DNA from: JAGTRP01 sp035255045
GTDB taxonomy: Bacteria; Pseudomonadota; Gammaproteobacteria; Burkholderiales; Rhodocyclaceae
Direction: 5' to 3'
Assembly: GCA_035255045.1 (NCBI GenBank)
Contig: DATFAA010000006.1
Coordinates: forward strand, 62,001 to 126,000
Length of the DNA stretch: 64,000 bases
This document shows positions 55,201 through 63,717 of the stretch, piece after piece. The position numbers and the translations under genes were made by a program. Below the pieces are notes generated by a model. The model worked only from the letters and a program-made list of their open reading frames with translations. It searched no databases and was not told the DNA's origin. The first letter of the stretch is position 1; each line of letters starts with the position of its first letter.

Positions 55201-56625
55201 ATGAAGCAGCTCCTCGTCGCCCTCCTTCTCCTCCTCGCCCTGCCCCTGCGGGCCGAGGACCTTCCCCCCGCCGTCGTCCAGAACCTCAAGGCCTCGGGCA
55301 TCTCCCTGCCCAGCGTCGCCGTCGTCGTCCAGCCCGTGGACGCCGCCGCCCCGCTGGTCTACTTCAACGCCAGCCGGCCCATGAACCCGGCCTCGGTGAT
55401 GAAGCTGGTCACCACCTACGCCGCCCTCGACCTCCTGGGTCCCGCCCACACCTGGAAGACCGGCGCCTATGTCGATGCCGAGCCGGTGGACGGCAAGCTG
55501 CCGGGCAATCTCTACATCAAGGGCAGCGGCGACCCCAAGTTCGCCCTCGAGCATTTCTGGGCCCTGCTGCGGCAGTTGCGGGTGCGGGGCATCTCCCACA
55601 TCGCCGGCGACGTGGTCCTGGATCGCACCGCCTTCGAGGTACCGCCCGCCAACGGCGACTTCGACGACAAGCCCATGCGCCCCTACAACGTCGGGCCCGA
55701 CGCCCTGCTGGTCAATTTCCGCGCCCTGCGCTTCGTCCTCATGCCCGCCGCCGACCGGGTGCGGCTCCTGGTGGACACTCCCAGCGACGGCCTGCCGGTG
55801 GACAACCGCCTGCAGCTCGCCCGGGGCGACTGCCGGGATGACTGGAAGGACCGCATCGCCGTCCGCGTCCTGCCGGAGAGCGGCGGCCTCGAATTCACCG
55901 GCAGCTACGCCGAGCGCTGCGGCGAGAAGGTCCTCAACCTTTCACCCCTGCCGGCGGATGCCCAGGTGGGAAGCCTGTTCGCGGCCCTGTGGAAGGAGAT
56001 GGGCGGCACCCTGGGGGGCCGGCTGCGGGCCGGCGCCGTCCCCGCCGGCGCCCGCCTGGCGGCGGAGCAGGAATCCCCGGCCCTCGCCGACCTGGTGCGG
56101 GACATCAACAAGTTTTCCAACAACGTCATGGCCCGGCAGCTCTTCCTCGCCCTCGGCAACGGCGATGGCGCGGCCACGCCGGAACGGGCGAAGCAGCGGG
56201 TCCACGCCTGGCTGGAGCAGCGCAAGCTGGCCTTCCGGGAGCTGGAGATGGAGAACGGCTCCGGCCTCTCCCGCACCGAGCGGATCAGCGCCGACAGCCT
56301 CAACCGTCTCCTGGTGGATGCCTGGTACAGCCCGGTCATGGCCGAGTTCATGGCCAGCCTGCCGGTGGTCGGCATCGACGGCACCATGAAGAAGCGTCTG
56401 GTGGATTCGGATGCCCGGGGCCGCGGCCATATCAAGACCGGCACCCTGGAAGGGGTCAAGACCGCCGCCGGCTACATCCAGGACGTCCGGGGCCGGCGCT
56501 ACGCCGTCACTTTCCTCATCAACCATCCCCGCGCCCGGGAGGGGCAGGCCGCCATCGACGCCCTGCTGCAGTGGGTGGCGGACCGGGGATTCACGCCACC
56601 ACTGGCAGGCGCCTCACCAAGGTGA
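55201..56625 (+). CDS. dacB: D-alanyl-D-alanine carboxypeptidase/endopeptidase DacB (PBP4)
   Basis: A 474-residue periplasmic penicillin-binding protein with a signal peptide (to about PLRAED). The three active-site motifs are SVMK (Ser65, Lys68), SNN in KFSNNVMARQL, and KTG in GHIKTGTLEG. It trims or cross-cuts peptidoglycan. It starts 22 bases after the Aer-like gene and its last 35 bases overlap the convergent sfsA. Confidence 0.95.
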   Translation: MKQLLVALLLLLALPLRAEDLPPAVVQNLKASGISLPSVAVVVQPVDAAAPLVYFNASRPMNPASVMKLVTTYAALDLLGPAHTWKTGAYVDAEPVDGKLPGNLYIKGSGDPKFALEHFWALLRQLRVRGISHIAGDVVLDRTAFEVPPANGDFDDKPMRPYNVGPDALLVNFRALRFVLMPAADRVRLLVDTPSDGLPVDNRLQLARGDCRDDWKDRIAVRVLPESGGLEFTGSYAERCGEKVLNLSPLPADAQVGSLFAALWKEMGGTLGGRLRAGAVPAGARLAAEQESPALADLVRDINKFSNNVMARQLFLALGNGDGAATPERAKQRVHAWLEQRKLAFRELEMENGSGLSRTERISADSLNRLLVDAWYSPVMAEFMASLPVVGIDGTMKKRLVDSDARGRGHIKTGTLEGVKTAAGYIQDVRGRRYAVTFLINHPRAREGQAAIDALLQWVADRGFTPPLAGASPR

Positions 56626-57289
56626 TCTCGCTGGGGGTGACGGCGGCCTGCAGGGCCACCACCTCCACCCCCGCCGCCAGGGCCTGCCGCAGCCCCCGGG
56701 CGTAGACCGGGTCGATTTCCTCGGCCGGGCGGATTTCGGCGACATCGCCCCGCTGGACGCAGAACACCACCATGGCCCGGCCGCCCGAGCGGACCACCTC
56801 GATCATTTCCCGCAGGTGCTTGGCGCCCCGGGCGGTGACGGCGTCGGGGAAGAAGCCGATGGTGCCGGCCACCTGGGCGGTGACGTTCTTCACCTCGACG
56901 TAGCAGGGCGGCAGGCCGGCGCCCTCGAAGAGGAGGTCGATGCGGCTGTTCTCGATGCCGTAGCGCACCTCCCGGCGCAGCACCGGGTAGGCCGCCAGCT
57001 CCGGCAGGCGGCCGGCCAGGAAGGCCTCCTCGACCAGGGCGTTGGGGCGGCCGGTGTGGATGCCCACCAGGACGCCGTCGGCCTCGACCATTTCCCAGGT
57101 CCAGGCCAGCTTGCGGTTGGGGTTTGCGGCCCGGGACAGCCAGACGCGGCTGCCCGGCGCCTTGCAGCCCGTCATCGAGCCGGTGTTGGGGCAATGGGCC
57201 TCGACCACCTGGCCGGCCAGGTCCACCACCGCCACGAAGCGGTTGCGGCGCTCGATCAGGCGCCCTTCGAACAGCTCAGGCAGAAGCAT
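56591..57289 (-). CDS. sfsA: SfsA family protein (sugar fermentation stimulation / nuclease-like)
   Basis: A 232-residue protein matching SfsA: AHCPNTGSMTGC near 32-43, ENSRIDLLFEG, CYVEVKNVTAQ and FFPDAVTARGAKHLREM. The last blocks contain the PD-(D/E)xK-like nuclease residues. Its exact role is unsettled in the family. It starts three bases after the ubiD stop on the same strand and probably shares its transcript. Confidence 0.95.
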   Translation of the reverse strand: MLLPELFEGRLIERRNRFVAVVDLAGQVVEAHCPNTGSMTGCKAPGSRVWLSRAANPNRKLAWTWEMVEADGVLVGIHTGRPNALVEEAFLAGRLPELAAYPVLRREVRYGIENSRIDLLFEGAGLPPCYVEVKNVTAQVAGTIGFFPDAVTARGAKHLREMIEVVRSGGRAMVVFCVQRGDVAEIRPAEEIDPVYARGLRQALAAGVEVVALQAAVTPSEITLVRRLPVVA

Positions 57290-57292
57290 GAA

Positions 57293-58762
57293 TCAGAGGC
57301 CGAGGCGGCCCCACATGTCGTCCACCCGCTTCTTCACCTCGGCGTCCATGACGATGGGGCGGCCCCACTCCCGGCTGGTCTCGCCGGGCCACTTGTTGGT
57401 GGCGTCGAGGCCCATCTTGGAGCCGAGGCCGGCCACCGGCGAAGCGAAGTCCAGGTAGTCGATGGGGGTGTTGTCCACCAGCGTCGTGTCCCGGCTGGCG
57501 TCCATGCGGGTGGTGAGGGCCCAGATCACTTCCTTCCAGTCCCGGATGTTCACGTCGTCGTCCACCACCACGATGAACTTGGTGTACATGAACTGGCGCA
57601 GGAAGCTCCAGATGCCGAACATGATGCGCTTGGCGTGGCCCGGGTACTGCTTCTTGATGGAAACGCAGGCCAGCCGGTAGGAGCAGCCCTCGGGGGGCAG
57701 GTAGAAATCGACGATCTCCGGGTACTGCTTCTGCAGCAGCGGCACGAACACCTCGTTCAGCGCCACCCCGAGCACGGCGGGCTCGTCGGGCGGCTTGCCG
57801 GTGTAGGTGCTGTGGTAGATGGGGTTCCTGCGGGTGGTGATGCGTTCGATGGTGAACACCGGGAATTCGGCCTGCTCGTTGTAGTAGCCGGTGTGGTCGC
57901 CGTAGGGCCCTTCCAGGGCGGTCTCGCCGGGATGGATGACGCCTTCCAGGACGATTTCTGCGGAGGCCGGCACCTGCAGGTCGGAACCCAGGCACTTGGT
58001 GAGCTCGGTCTTGCCGCCGCGGAGCAGCCCGGCGAACTGGTATTCGGACAAGGTATCCGGCACCGGGGTGACGGCCCCCAGGATGGTGGCCGGATCGCAG
58101 CCGATCACCACCGCCACCGGGAAGGGCTTGCCCGGGTTGGCGAGCTGATGGTCGCGGAAATCCAGGGCGCCGCCCCGGTGGGCGAGCCAGCGCATGATGA
58201 CCTTGTTGCGGCCGATGACCTGCTGGCGGTAGATGCCCAGGTTCTGGCGGTTCTTGTGGGGGCCGCGGGTGACGGTGAGACCCCAGGTGATGAGGGGCGC
58301 CACGTCGCCGGGCCAGCAGTGCTGGATGGGCAGCTTTGCGAGGTCCACGTCCTTGCCCTCCCACACCACTTCCTGGCAGGGGGCCGAGGACACCACCTTG
58401 GGGGCCATGTTGAGGACCTGCTTCAGCACCGGCAGCTTGTCCCAGGCGTCCTTCAGGCCCTTGGGGGGCTCGGGCTCCTTAAGATAGGCGAGGAGCTTGC
58501 CCACTTCCCGCAGGGCCTGCTGCCAGTTCCCCTCCTCCCCCATGCCCAGGGCCACCCGCTGGGGCGTGCCGAAGAGGTTGGCGAGCACCGGCATGGCGTG
58601 CCCCCTGGGCTTCTCGAAGAGGACCGCCGGCCCGCCGGCGCGCAGCACCCGGTCGCAGATTTCGGTCATTTCGAGGCGGGGATCCACCTCGATGCCGACC
58701 CGTTTCAGTTGGCCGAGCTTTTCCAGTTGCGACAGGAAGTCGCGCAGGTCGTGGTAACGCAT
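57293..58762 (-). CDS. ubiD: 4-hydroxy-3-polyprenylbenzoate decarboxylase UbiD
   Basis: A 488-residue flavin-dependent decarboxylase of ubiquinone synthesis, using the prenylated FMN made by UbiX. Marks are MRYHDLRDFLSQLEKLGQLK at the start, NLGIYRQQVIGRNKVIMRW in the centre and GPYGDHTGYYNEQAEFPVF, which contains the conserved Glu. The start at 58762 is the family start; upstream frame extension is not protein-like. It is divergent from the DUF2970 gene. Confidence 0.96.
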   Translation of the reverse strand: MRYHDLRDFLSQLEKLGQLKRVGIEVDPRLEMTEICDRVLRAGGPAVLFEKPRGHAMPVLANLFGTPQRVALGMGEEGNWQQALREVGKLLAYLKEPEPPKGLKDAWDKLPVLKQVLNMAPKVVSSAPCQEVVWEGKDVDLAKLPIQHCWPGDVAPLITWGLTVTRGPHKNRQNLGIYRQQVIGRNKVIMRWLAHRGGALDFRDHQLANPGKPFPVAVVIGCDPATILGAVTPVPDTLSEYQFAGLLRGGKTELTKCLGSDLQVPASAEIVLEGVIHPGETALEGPYGDHTGYYNEQAEFPVFTIERITTRRNPIYHSTYTGKPPDEPAVLGVALNEVFVPLLQKQYPEIVDFYLPPEGCSYRLACVSIKKQYPGHAKRIMFGIWSFLRQFMYTKFIVVVDDDVNIRDWKEVIWALTTRMDASRDTTLVDNTPIDYLDFASPVAGLGSKMGLDATNKWPGETSREWGRPIVMDAEVKKRVDDMWGRLGL

Positions 58763-58890
58763 GGGGAAGGCCGAAAAGGGAAAGGCCGCATTATAGGGGC
58801 TGGGCCGCCGAGCCAAGAACTCGCCTCCCGCCGATCTGTCGAAAGCGAGCCGGATGCACCATCCGGCAAGGGTAAGACAAGGTTGAGGCA

Positions 58891-59079
58891 ATGAATCTAC
58901 TGCAAATATTCAAGATGGTCCTGTGGAGCCTGTTCGGAATCCGCAGCAGCACCGGGGCCGACGCCGACATGAGGGCCTTCCGCCCCGCCCACGTGTTCGC
59001 TGTCGCCATTTTTCTGCTCGCGGCCTTTCTCGCCATCCTGCTGACCATCGTGCATACGGCCATCAGCAGCCTGTCTTAG
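58891..59079 (+). CDS. DUF2970 small membrane protein
   Basis: A 62-residue protein with a short amphipathic start (MNLLQIFKMVLWSLFGIRS) and one C-terminal membrane helix (VFAVAIFLLAAFLAILLTIV). This is the DUF2970 pattern, common in betaproteobacteria. Function unknown. Confidence 0.85.
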   Translation: MNLLQIFKMVLWSLFGIRSSTGADADMRAFRPAHVFAVAIFLLAAFLAILLTIVHTAISSLS

Positions 59080-59112
59080 GGCGGCTTGCCAGGTGCCCCG
59101 GCCCGCGCCGTC

Positions 59113-59910
59113 TCAACACCGGTTCAACAGCTGCCTCAGGCGCCGCCAGAAGGGCCGCCCTTCTCCCAGGCCGTAAGCCGCCATGGCATCCCGACAGAAG
59201 GCGGCGTAGCCGGCGGTGAAGGGAGGCGCCGGGACGCCGGTTTCCGTGAAGTAGGCGCGCAGGCCGTCCTCGTCGGCCGGCCGGTGCCTGGCGCGGCAAT
59301 GCTCGGCGAAGGACAGCTCCTGCCCCCACCATCCGGCCGCCCGGGGACCGAGGGCGCAGACCATTTCCGCCGTCTGGGCCGGGGCTTCGGCGGCCGGGAA
59401 GGCGGGCCAGATGTCGGCGTAGAAGTAGTCGACGGGCCGGCCGCCGGTCGCCTCCGCCACCGCCGCCGGGAAGGCGGGGCCGAGGGCGTCGGCCTCGACG
59501 ATCCGCATCTTGTCCCGGCAGGGCCAGTGCCCGAAGCCGGCGGCCTCCGCCATGAGGGCGATGACGTCGGTGGAGATGTCGGCGGCGACGACCAGATCCA
59601 CCTCCGGCTTCATGGCCGCGGCGTAGGCGTACATGCCCAGGCCGAGCCCGGCGGTGACCACCACGCCCCGGGCGCAGTGGACGTGCCAGGCATGGCTTTC
59701 CTGCTCCAGCAGTCCGGTGGACATCCACACCTCCCGGCCCCGGCTGAGGACGGCCCGGGCTTCGACGGCGGCCGTGGAGACGTAGCCGTCGCCGATGCTG
59801 GGCAGATGGGTGGCGACGCGCCAGTCTCCCCGCCGGGCCGGCCGATAGGCGGGCAAGGGGAAGAGGCCGAAGCCGTAGGCGGCGGTGAGGGCGTCGTGGT
59901 GCTGGGGCAT
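59113..59910 (-). CDS. Class I SAM-dependent methyltransferase-like protein
   Basis: A 265-residue soluble protein with a Rossmann-type core. The motif I-like segment is VVVTAGLGLGMYAYAAAM, followed by an acidic strand end (LVVAADIS) and VDYFYADIWPAFP. The last segment resembles spermidine synthase-like or O-methyltransferase folds. The start ATG at 59910 has GGAGA upstream. Substrate unknown, and loss of activity cannot be excluded. It lies downstream of a terminator and is probably transcribed on its own. Confidence 0.7.
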   Translation of the reverse strand: MPQHHDALTAAYGFGLFPLPAYRPARRGDWRVATHLPSIGDGYVSTAAVEARAVLSRGREVWMSTGLLEQESHAWHVHCARGVVVTAGLGLGMYAYAAAMKPEVDLVVAADISTDVIALMAEAAGFGHWPCRDKMRIVEADALGPAFPAAVAEATGGRPVDYFYADIWPAFPAAEAPAQTAEMVCALGPRAAGWWGQELSFAEHCRARHRPADEDGLRAYFTETGVPAPPFTAGYAAFCRDAMAAYGLGEGRPFWRRLRQLLNRC

Positions 59911-59972
59911 GGCGAGAGTTCTCCTGTCCTTTGGCAGCCCGCACGGGCCGGCGTTGCCCCGCCGCCGACGCC

Positions 59973-60000
59973 AAAGAAAAAGCCGGGCGAACCCGGCTTC
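59973..60000 (-). terminator. Intrinsic terminator of the PEP-CTERM gene
   Basis: On the minus strand AGCCGGG-TTCG-CCCGGCT is followed by TTTTCTTT. It lies 20 bases past the PEP-CTERM stop. Confidence 0.85.
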
Positions 60001-60020
60001 TTCCACCAGCGGAGAATCCT

Positions 60021-60578
60021 TCAGGCCAGCCGCCGGCGTCCGGCTCCGACCACGGCCAGGAGGCTGATGCCCAGCAGCAGCAGGGTGCCCGGCTCGGAAA
60101 CCGCCCGCTCGCCTTCGGCGGTGAGGGTGGCGTCGCCGAAGTAGAAACTGCCCAGGAGGGAGCTGATGGTCATGTCCAGGGTGCCGGCGAGGTTGAGCTG
60201 CAGCCAGCCGGCCACGGACCAGCCGCCGTTCTCCTGCCCGGAGAGGTCGAAGAAGACCCGGTCGCCCATGATCCCCGGCAGGTTCACCAGGGCGATGACC
60301 GGCTTGTCGAACACGGGGGTGCACAGGCTGCCGAAGCAGATGCGGATTTGCTCCGAAGGGCTGGAGTAGAGATTCACGTCCACCCCGTAGTTGCCGATGT
60401 AGTCCTGCCCCGGGCGGAAGCCGTTGGGTCCGTCAGTGATGTCGAAAGTGAAGGAATGGCTCGGCGGTACCTGAATGTCCGGGCTGGGATCGTAGGTGTC
60501 CGTCCAGGTATAGGGCACGGCCATGGCTTGAGCGCACAGGAAGAAAAGACCGGCGGCGAGCAGTTTGAGCGCTTTCAT
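60021..60578 (-). CDS. PEP-CTERM-type exported protein
   Basis: A 185-residue protein with a signal peptide (cleavage near AMAVP, about 20). It ends in a sorting tail of SEPGTLLLLGISLLAVVGAG followed by RRRLA. The tripeptide is SEP instead of PEP, but the helix and the Arg cluster fit the exosortase substrate pattern. The middle is a beta-rich domain with one Cys pair. Surface or exopolysaccharide-linked location is inferred. No exosortase is in the window. The start ATG at 60578 has GAGG upstream. Confidence 0.85.
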   Translation of the reverse strand: MKALKLLAAGLFFLCAQAMAVPYTWTDTYDPSPDIQVPPSHSFTFDITDGPNGFRPGQDYIGNYGVDVNLYSSPSEQIRICFGSLCTPVFDKPVIALVNLPGIMGDRVFFDLSGQENGGWSVAGWLQLNLAGTLDMTISSLLGSFYFGDATLTAEGERAVSEPGTLLLLGISLLAVVGAGRRRLA

Positions 60579-60790
60579 TTGCAACCTCACTGGTGATTGA
60601 AGGGACAGCCTCCCGGGGCAGGGAGACTTGACACCGTAATAGCAAACGCCGGGCCAGAATTTTTCCGCTGATAGAACAATGGCTTGCGCGGGCACCCAAA
60701 TTGGAATGTAAAGAAAATCGACAGCCGCCCCGGCGAGGGGGTGGAATCAGGCCGCCGTCATGGGCGGATTCGGGGCTGCCGAGACCCGGA

Positions 60791-61687
60791 TCAGGCGATC
60801 AGGTAATTGAGGGCGATGCCCGCGAAAATGACGGCGCCGACGTAGTTGTTGTTGAGGAAGGCCTTGAAGCACGGTCCCCGCTCCCGGTTGCGGATGAGCA
60901 GGAAGTGCCAGCCCATGATGCCCGCCGCCGCCGCCAGCCCGACGTAGAAGGGCCAATGCAGGTGGCGGTGCCAGCCGAGGACGGCCAGCATGGCGAGGGT
61001 GATGGCATAGCACAGCATCACCGCCGCCACGTCGAAGCGGCCGAAGGTGATGGCCGAGGTCTTGATGCCGATCTTGAGGTCGTCGGGCCGGTCCACCATG
61101 GCGTACTCGGTGTCGTAGGCGACGGCCCAGAAGATGTTGGCCAGCAGCATCCACCACGCCTCCGCCGGCACGGTATCCAGTTGCGCGGCATAGGCCATGG
61201 GGATGCCGAAGCCGAAGGCGATGCCGAGGTAGGCCTGGGGAATGGCGAAGAAGCGCTTGGTGAACGGGTAGCTGGCGGCGAGGAACAGGGCCGGCACCGA
61301 CAGCAGGACGACCAGCTTGCTGCCCAGCAGCAGGACCAGCACGAAGGAGCACAGGGAAAGGAGGGCGAAGACGGCGAGGGCCTCCTTTTCCGTCACCTTG
61401 CCGGCGGTGAGGGGGCGGTCCTTGGTGCGCTCGACGTGGCGGTCGAAGTCCCGGTCGGCGTAGTCGTTGATGACGCAGCCGGCGGAGCGCATGAGCACGG
61501 TGCCGAGGGTGAACACCCAAACCACCATCCAGTTCGGCCGGCCGTCGGAGGACAGCCAGAGGGCCCAGAAGGTGGGCCAGAGGAGCAGCAGGATGCCGAT
61601 GGGCTTGTCGAGCCGCATTAACCTCTCGTAAAGATCAAGCTTTTCGCGGATTTTGCTAATATGTGTCACAGCCTTGTCACAGCGCAT
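60791..61687 (-). CDS. ubiA: 4-hydroxybenzoate octaprenyltransferase UbiA
   Basis: A polytopic inner-membrane prenyltransferase of ubiquinone synthesis with about nine helices. The two Asp-rich motifs NDYADRDFDRHVERT and DTEYAMVDRPDD are intact. The longest frame has 298 residues from an ATG at 61687; a GTG at 61669 would give 292 residues, closer to E. coli UbiA (290). The first 24 codons are AT-rich (CTT, GAT, AGG, TTA) and unlike the rest of the gene. That part lies against the integrase of an element, so the 5' end may have been replaced on insertion. Confidence 0.93.
   Translation of the reverse strand: MRCDKAVTHISKIREKLDLYERLMRLDKPIGILLLLWPTFWALWLSSDGRPNWMVVWVFTLGTVLMRSAGCVINDYADRDFDRHVERTKDRPLTAGKVTEKEALAVFALLSLCSFVLVLLLGSKLVVLLSVPALFLAASYPFTKRFFAIPQAYLGIAFGFGIPMAYAAQLDTVPAEAWWMLLANIFWAVAYDTEYAMVDRPDDLKIGIKTSAITFGRFDVAAVMLCYAITLAMLAVLGWHRHLHWPFYVGLAAAAGIMGWHFLLIRNRERGPCFKAFLNNNYVGAVIFAGIALNYLIA
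61664..61683. repeat. Direct repeat TGTCACAGC, two copies 11 bases apart
   Basis: Copies at 61664-61672 and 61675-61683, one helical turn apart, between the ubiA 5' end and the integrase start. Paired short repeats of this kind can be integrase arm sites or part of an attachment site. This is inferred. Confidence 0.4.
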
Positions 61688-61707
61688 TAAGAATCAGGGA
61701 GCATCGA

Positions 61708-62691
61708 ATGGGCACAATTAGAAAACGCGGAGACTATCAATGGCAAGCCCAAGTCAGGCGCAAAGGGTACCCAGCCCAGAGCAAGACGTTTGACACGCGT
61801 AAGGATGCCGAAGCATGGGTGCGAATGATAGAGCGCGAAATGGATACGGGAAGCTTTATTCCCCGCGACGAGGCGGCGAGAACCACTATCAAAGACCTGG
61901 CCAAGCGTTACCGTGAGGAGTTGTTGCCGAAACAACGTGGTCAGCGCCAAGAGGACACCCGACTAAAAGGTGTTGAAGCAAAATTTGGTAGCTACCACTT
62001 GTCTGCCATCACGCCGGCCATGGTTGCCGAATGGCGTGACGAATTATCTGCTGACAAAGCACCGCAGACTGTTCAGCACTACCTTGCCGTCCTGAATCGA
62101 CTCTACAAGGCAGCTGGCCGCGATTTCGGTATTCCCCTGCCTCTCGGCAACCCCGTTGCTAGCGTTCGAATGCCGTCCATTAAGAACGAACGTGATCGCC
62201 GACTGGAAGAAGGAGAAGAAAAGCTCTTGATGGAGGCGCTAGACAATAGCCGCAGCAAGCATCTGAAGAGCATCGTTATCCTCGCCCTTGAGACGGCCAT
62301 GCGCAGAGGAGAGATTATTTCGCTTCGCTGGGAGCACATCGACCTAAAACGCCGGATCGCGGTACTACAAGAGACCAAGAACGGTGATTCTCGCTCTGTG
62401 CCGCTGTCCTCGCAAGCAGCAAGAATCCTTGAATCCTTGCCTCGTCCGCTTAGCGGTGGCTTGGTATTCAAGACCAGTCCAACTGCCATCACAGAGGGCT
62501 TTGAACGTGCAGTGAAACGAGCCCAAATTGTGGACCTGCGTTTCCATGACTTACGCCACGAAGCAACCAGTCGGCTTGCAGAACGTTTGGAGATGCATGA
62601 ACTCGGCAAAGTGACGGGCCACAAATCACCGCGGATGCTGATGCGCTACTACCACCCTCGTGCAGAGGATCTTGCCAAGAAGCTTGGCTGA
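61708..62691 (+). CDS. Tyrosine recombinase / phage-type integrase
   Basis: A 327-residue site-specific recombinase. The N-terminal part (GTIRKRGDYQWQAQVRRKGY) is an arm-binding type domain, the middle a core-binding domain (YHLSAITPAMVAEWRDEL). The catalytic domain has the Arg in TAMRRGEIISLRW, HDLRH, and GHKSPRMLMRYY with the Tyr nucleophile. All key residues are present. The ATG at 61708 has CAGGGAGC upstream; the longer frame is not protein-like. It is divergent from ubiA. Confidence 0.95.
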   Translation: MGTIRKRGDYQWQAQVRRKGYPAQSKTFDTRKDAEAWVRMIEREMDTGSFIPRDEAARTTIKDLAKRYREELLPKQRGQRQEDTRLKGVEAKFGSYHLSAITPAMVAEWRDELSADKAPQTVQHYLAVLNRLYKAAGRDFGIPLPLGNPVASVRMPSIKNERDRRLEEGEEKLLMEALDNSRSKHLKSIVILALETAMRRGEIISLRWEHIDLKRRIAVLQETKNGDSRSVPLSSQAARILESLPRPLSGGLVFKTSPTAITEGFERAVKRAQIVDLRFHDLRHEATSRLAERLEMHELGKVTGHKSPRMLMRYYHPRAEDLAKKLG

Positions 62692-62721
62692 CACAGCTTT
62701 CGCGAACAGCCATTCGATGCC

Positions 62722-62754
62722 AATTGACTAGGTATGCATCTCCCTGGAATATAT
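62722..62754 (+). promoter_or_regulatory. Candidate sigma-70 promoter for the small membrane gene
   Basis: TTGACT at 62722 and an AT-rich AATATATAT near 62746 are about 18 bases apart, about 70 bases before the YqaE/Pmp3-like gene. The rest of the 133-base gap after the integrase shows nothing else. Confidence 0.4.
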
Positions 62755-62824
62755 ATGTCTGCAACATGGTCGCCCTTTCACGGGGCTTGTTGCGGTCAAA
62801 TTCCAACACCAATAAAGGGAAAAA

Positions 62825-63022
62825 ATGCGCCTCATCCTTGCGATTTTCTTGCCGTTCCTGTCCTTCTTCACTATCGGGCGCCCATTCGCAGGAATTTTCT
62901 GCCTAGTTCTTCAACTCACCTTGATTGGCTGGCTTCCCGCAGCCATCTGGGCCGTCTATGCGCTTGGCCAGTACAAGACGGACAAAAAGATTGAAAAGGC
63001 CCTTGCTGCTGAAAGGGCATAA
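62825..63022 (+). CDS. YqaE/Pmp3-like small membrane protein
   Basis: A 65-residue protein with two hydrophobic helices (about 3-28 and 31-47; LTLIGWLPAAIWAVYAL). The pattern of small residues and the loop match the YqaE/Pmp3 proteolipid family, linked to membrane potential and stress. The charged tail is KTDKKIEKALAAERA. The ATG has AAAGGG upstream. It is two bases from the next gene. Confidence 0.75.
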   Translation: MRLILAIFLPFLSFFTIGRPFAGIFCLVLQLTLIGWLPAAIWAVYALGQYKTDKKIEKALAAERA

Positions 63023-63024
63023 GA

Positions 63025-63717
63025 ATGGCAAAGATTCATCGGTGGCTTCTTACACCGTTCATCATTGCCATATCGTCATGTGCAATCGCAGATCCCTTTT
63101 GGTACTCGACTCGCAGGGCTTTGTCCGACCCAGGCTTCACCACAACGCCAATTGAAGACCAAGAGGCGATAGGGCAAGAAATATTGAAGCGCGACAAAGA
63201 GCGGCCTTGGTTTACAACTCTTTGCCTTCCCCTCTCAGGATTGGATGTCAAACGTTACGAGCGAAAGATAAATATCAATGGATATCAGGCCGATGACGAT
63301 CGAATCGCTTGGGATCATTTGGTACGTCTGGGTCTAGCATACCCTCCGACAAAGACAAAGACAGACTTGGTCTATCGCTTAACCCCAGCCGCCAAACAAG
63401 CTCTTACTGATGATAAATGTTTCTTTAAGGCCGATCAGGACTTCACAAGTCCAGGAACACTGTCTTTAGTCTACGGCCGGTATAGCTTCGCCAAATTTCA
63501 CGCAAGCGCACATTTTGCTTTCGGCAATCGACCACCTGATGGGTATATGGTTTACAGCCGATCCCTGGCAGACTTAGCTGACTGGGCTAATGATAAAGAT
63601 TTCAGGCGTGCTTGGTCCCTTCCCGGGTTAGCAGACCTAGAAAGAACCGCTTGGTGCTATAACTATGCAATCACGTCAAACGGTGTCGAACTTCAACGCA
63701 ATGCCAAGTGTGGTTAG
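63025..63717 (+). CDS. Hypothetical exported protein
   Basis: A 230-residue protein with a probable signal peptide (about 1-22, PFIIAISSCAIAD; the Cys in SSCA could be lipidated). The rest is mixed alpha/beta with three more Cys and a region LGLAYPPTKTKTDLVYRLTP. I do not recognise a family. It is read from the AT-rich element and probably cotranscribed with the YqaE-like gene. Codon use is unlike the chromosome. Confidence 0.7.
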   Translation: MAKIHRWLLTPFIIAISSCAIADPFWYSTRRALSDPGFTTTPIEDQEAIGQEILKRDKERPWFTTLCLPLSGLDVKRYERKININGYQADDDRIAWDHLVRLGLAYPPTKTKTDLVYRLTPAAKQALTDDKCFFKADQDFTSPGTLSLVYGRYSFAKFHASAHFAFGNRPPDGYMVYSRSLADLADWANDKDFRRAWSLPGLADLERTAWCYNYAITSNGVELQRNAKCG

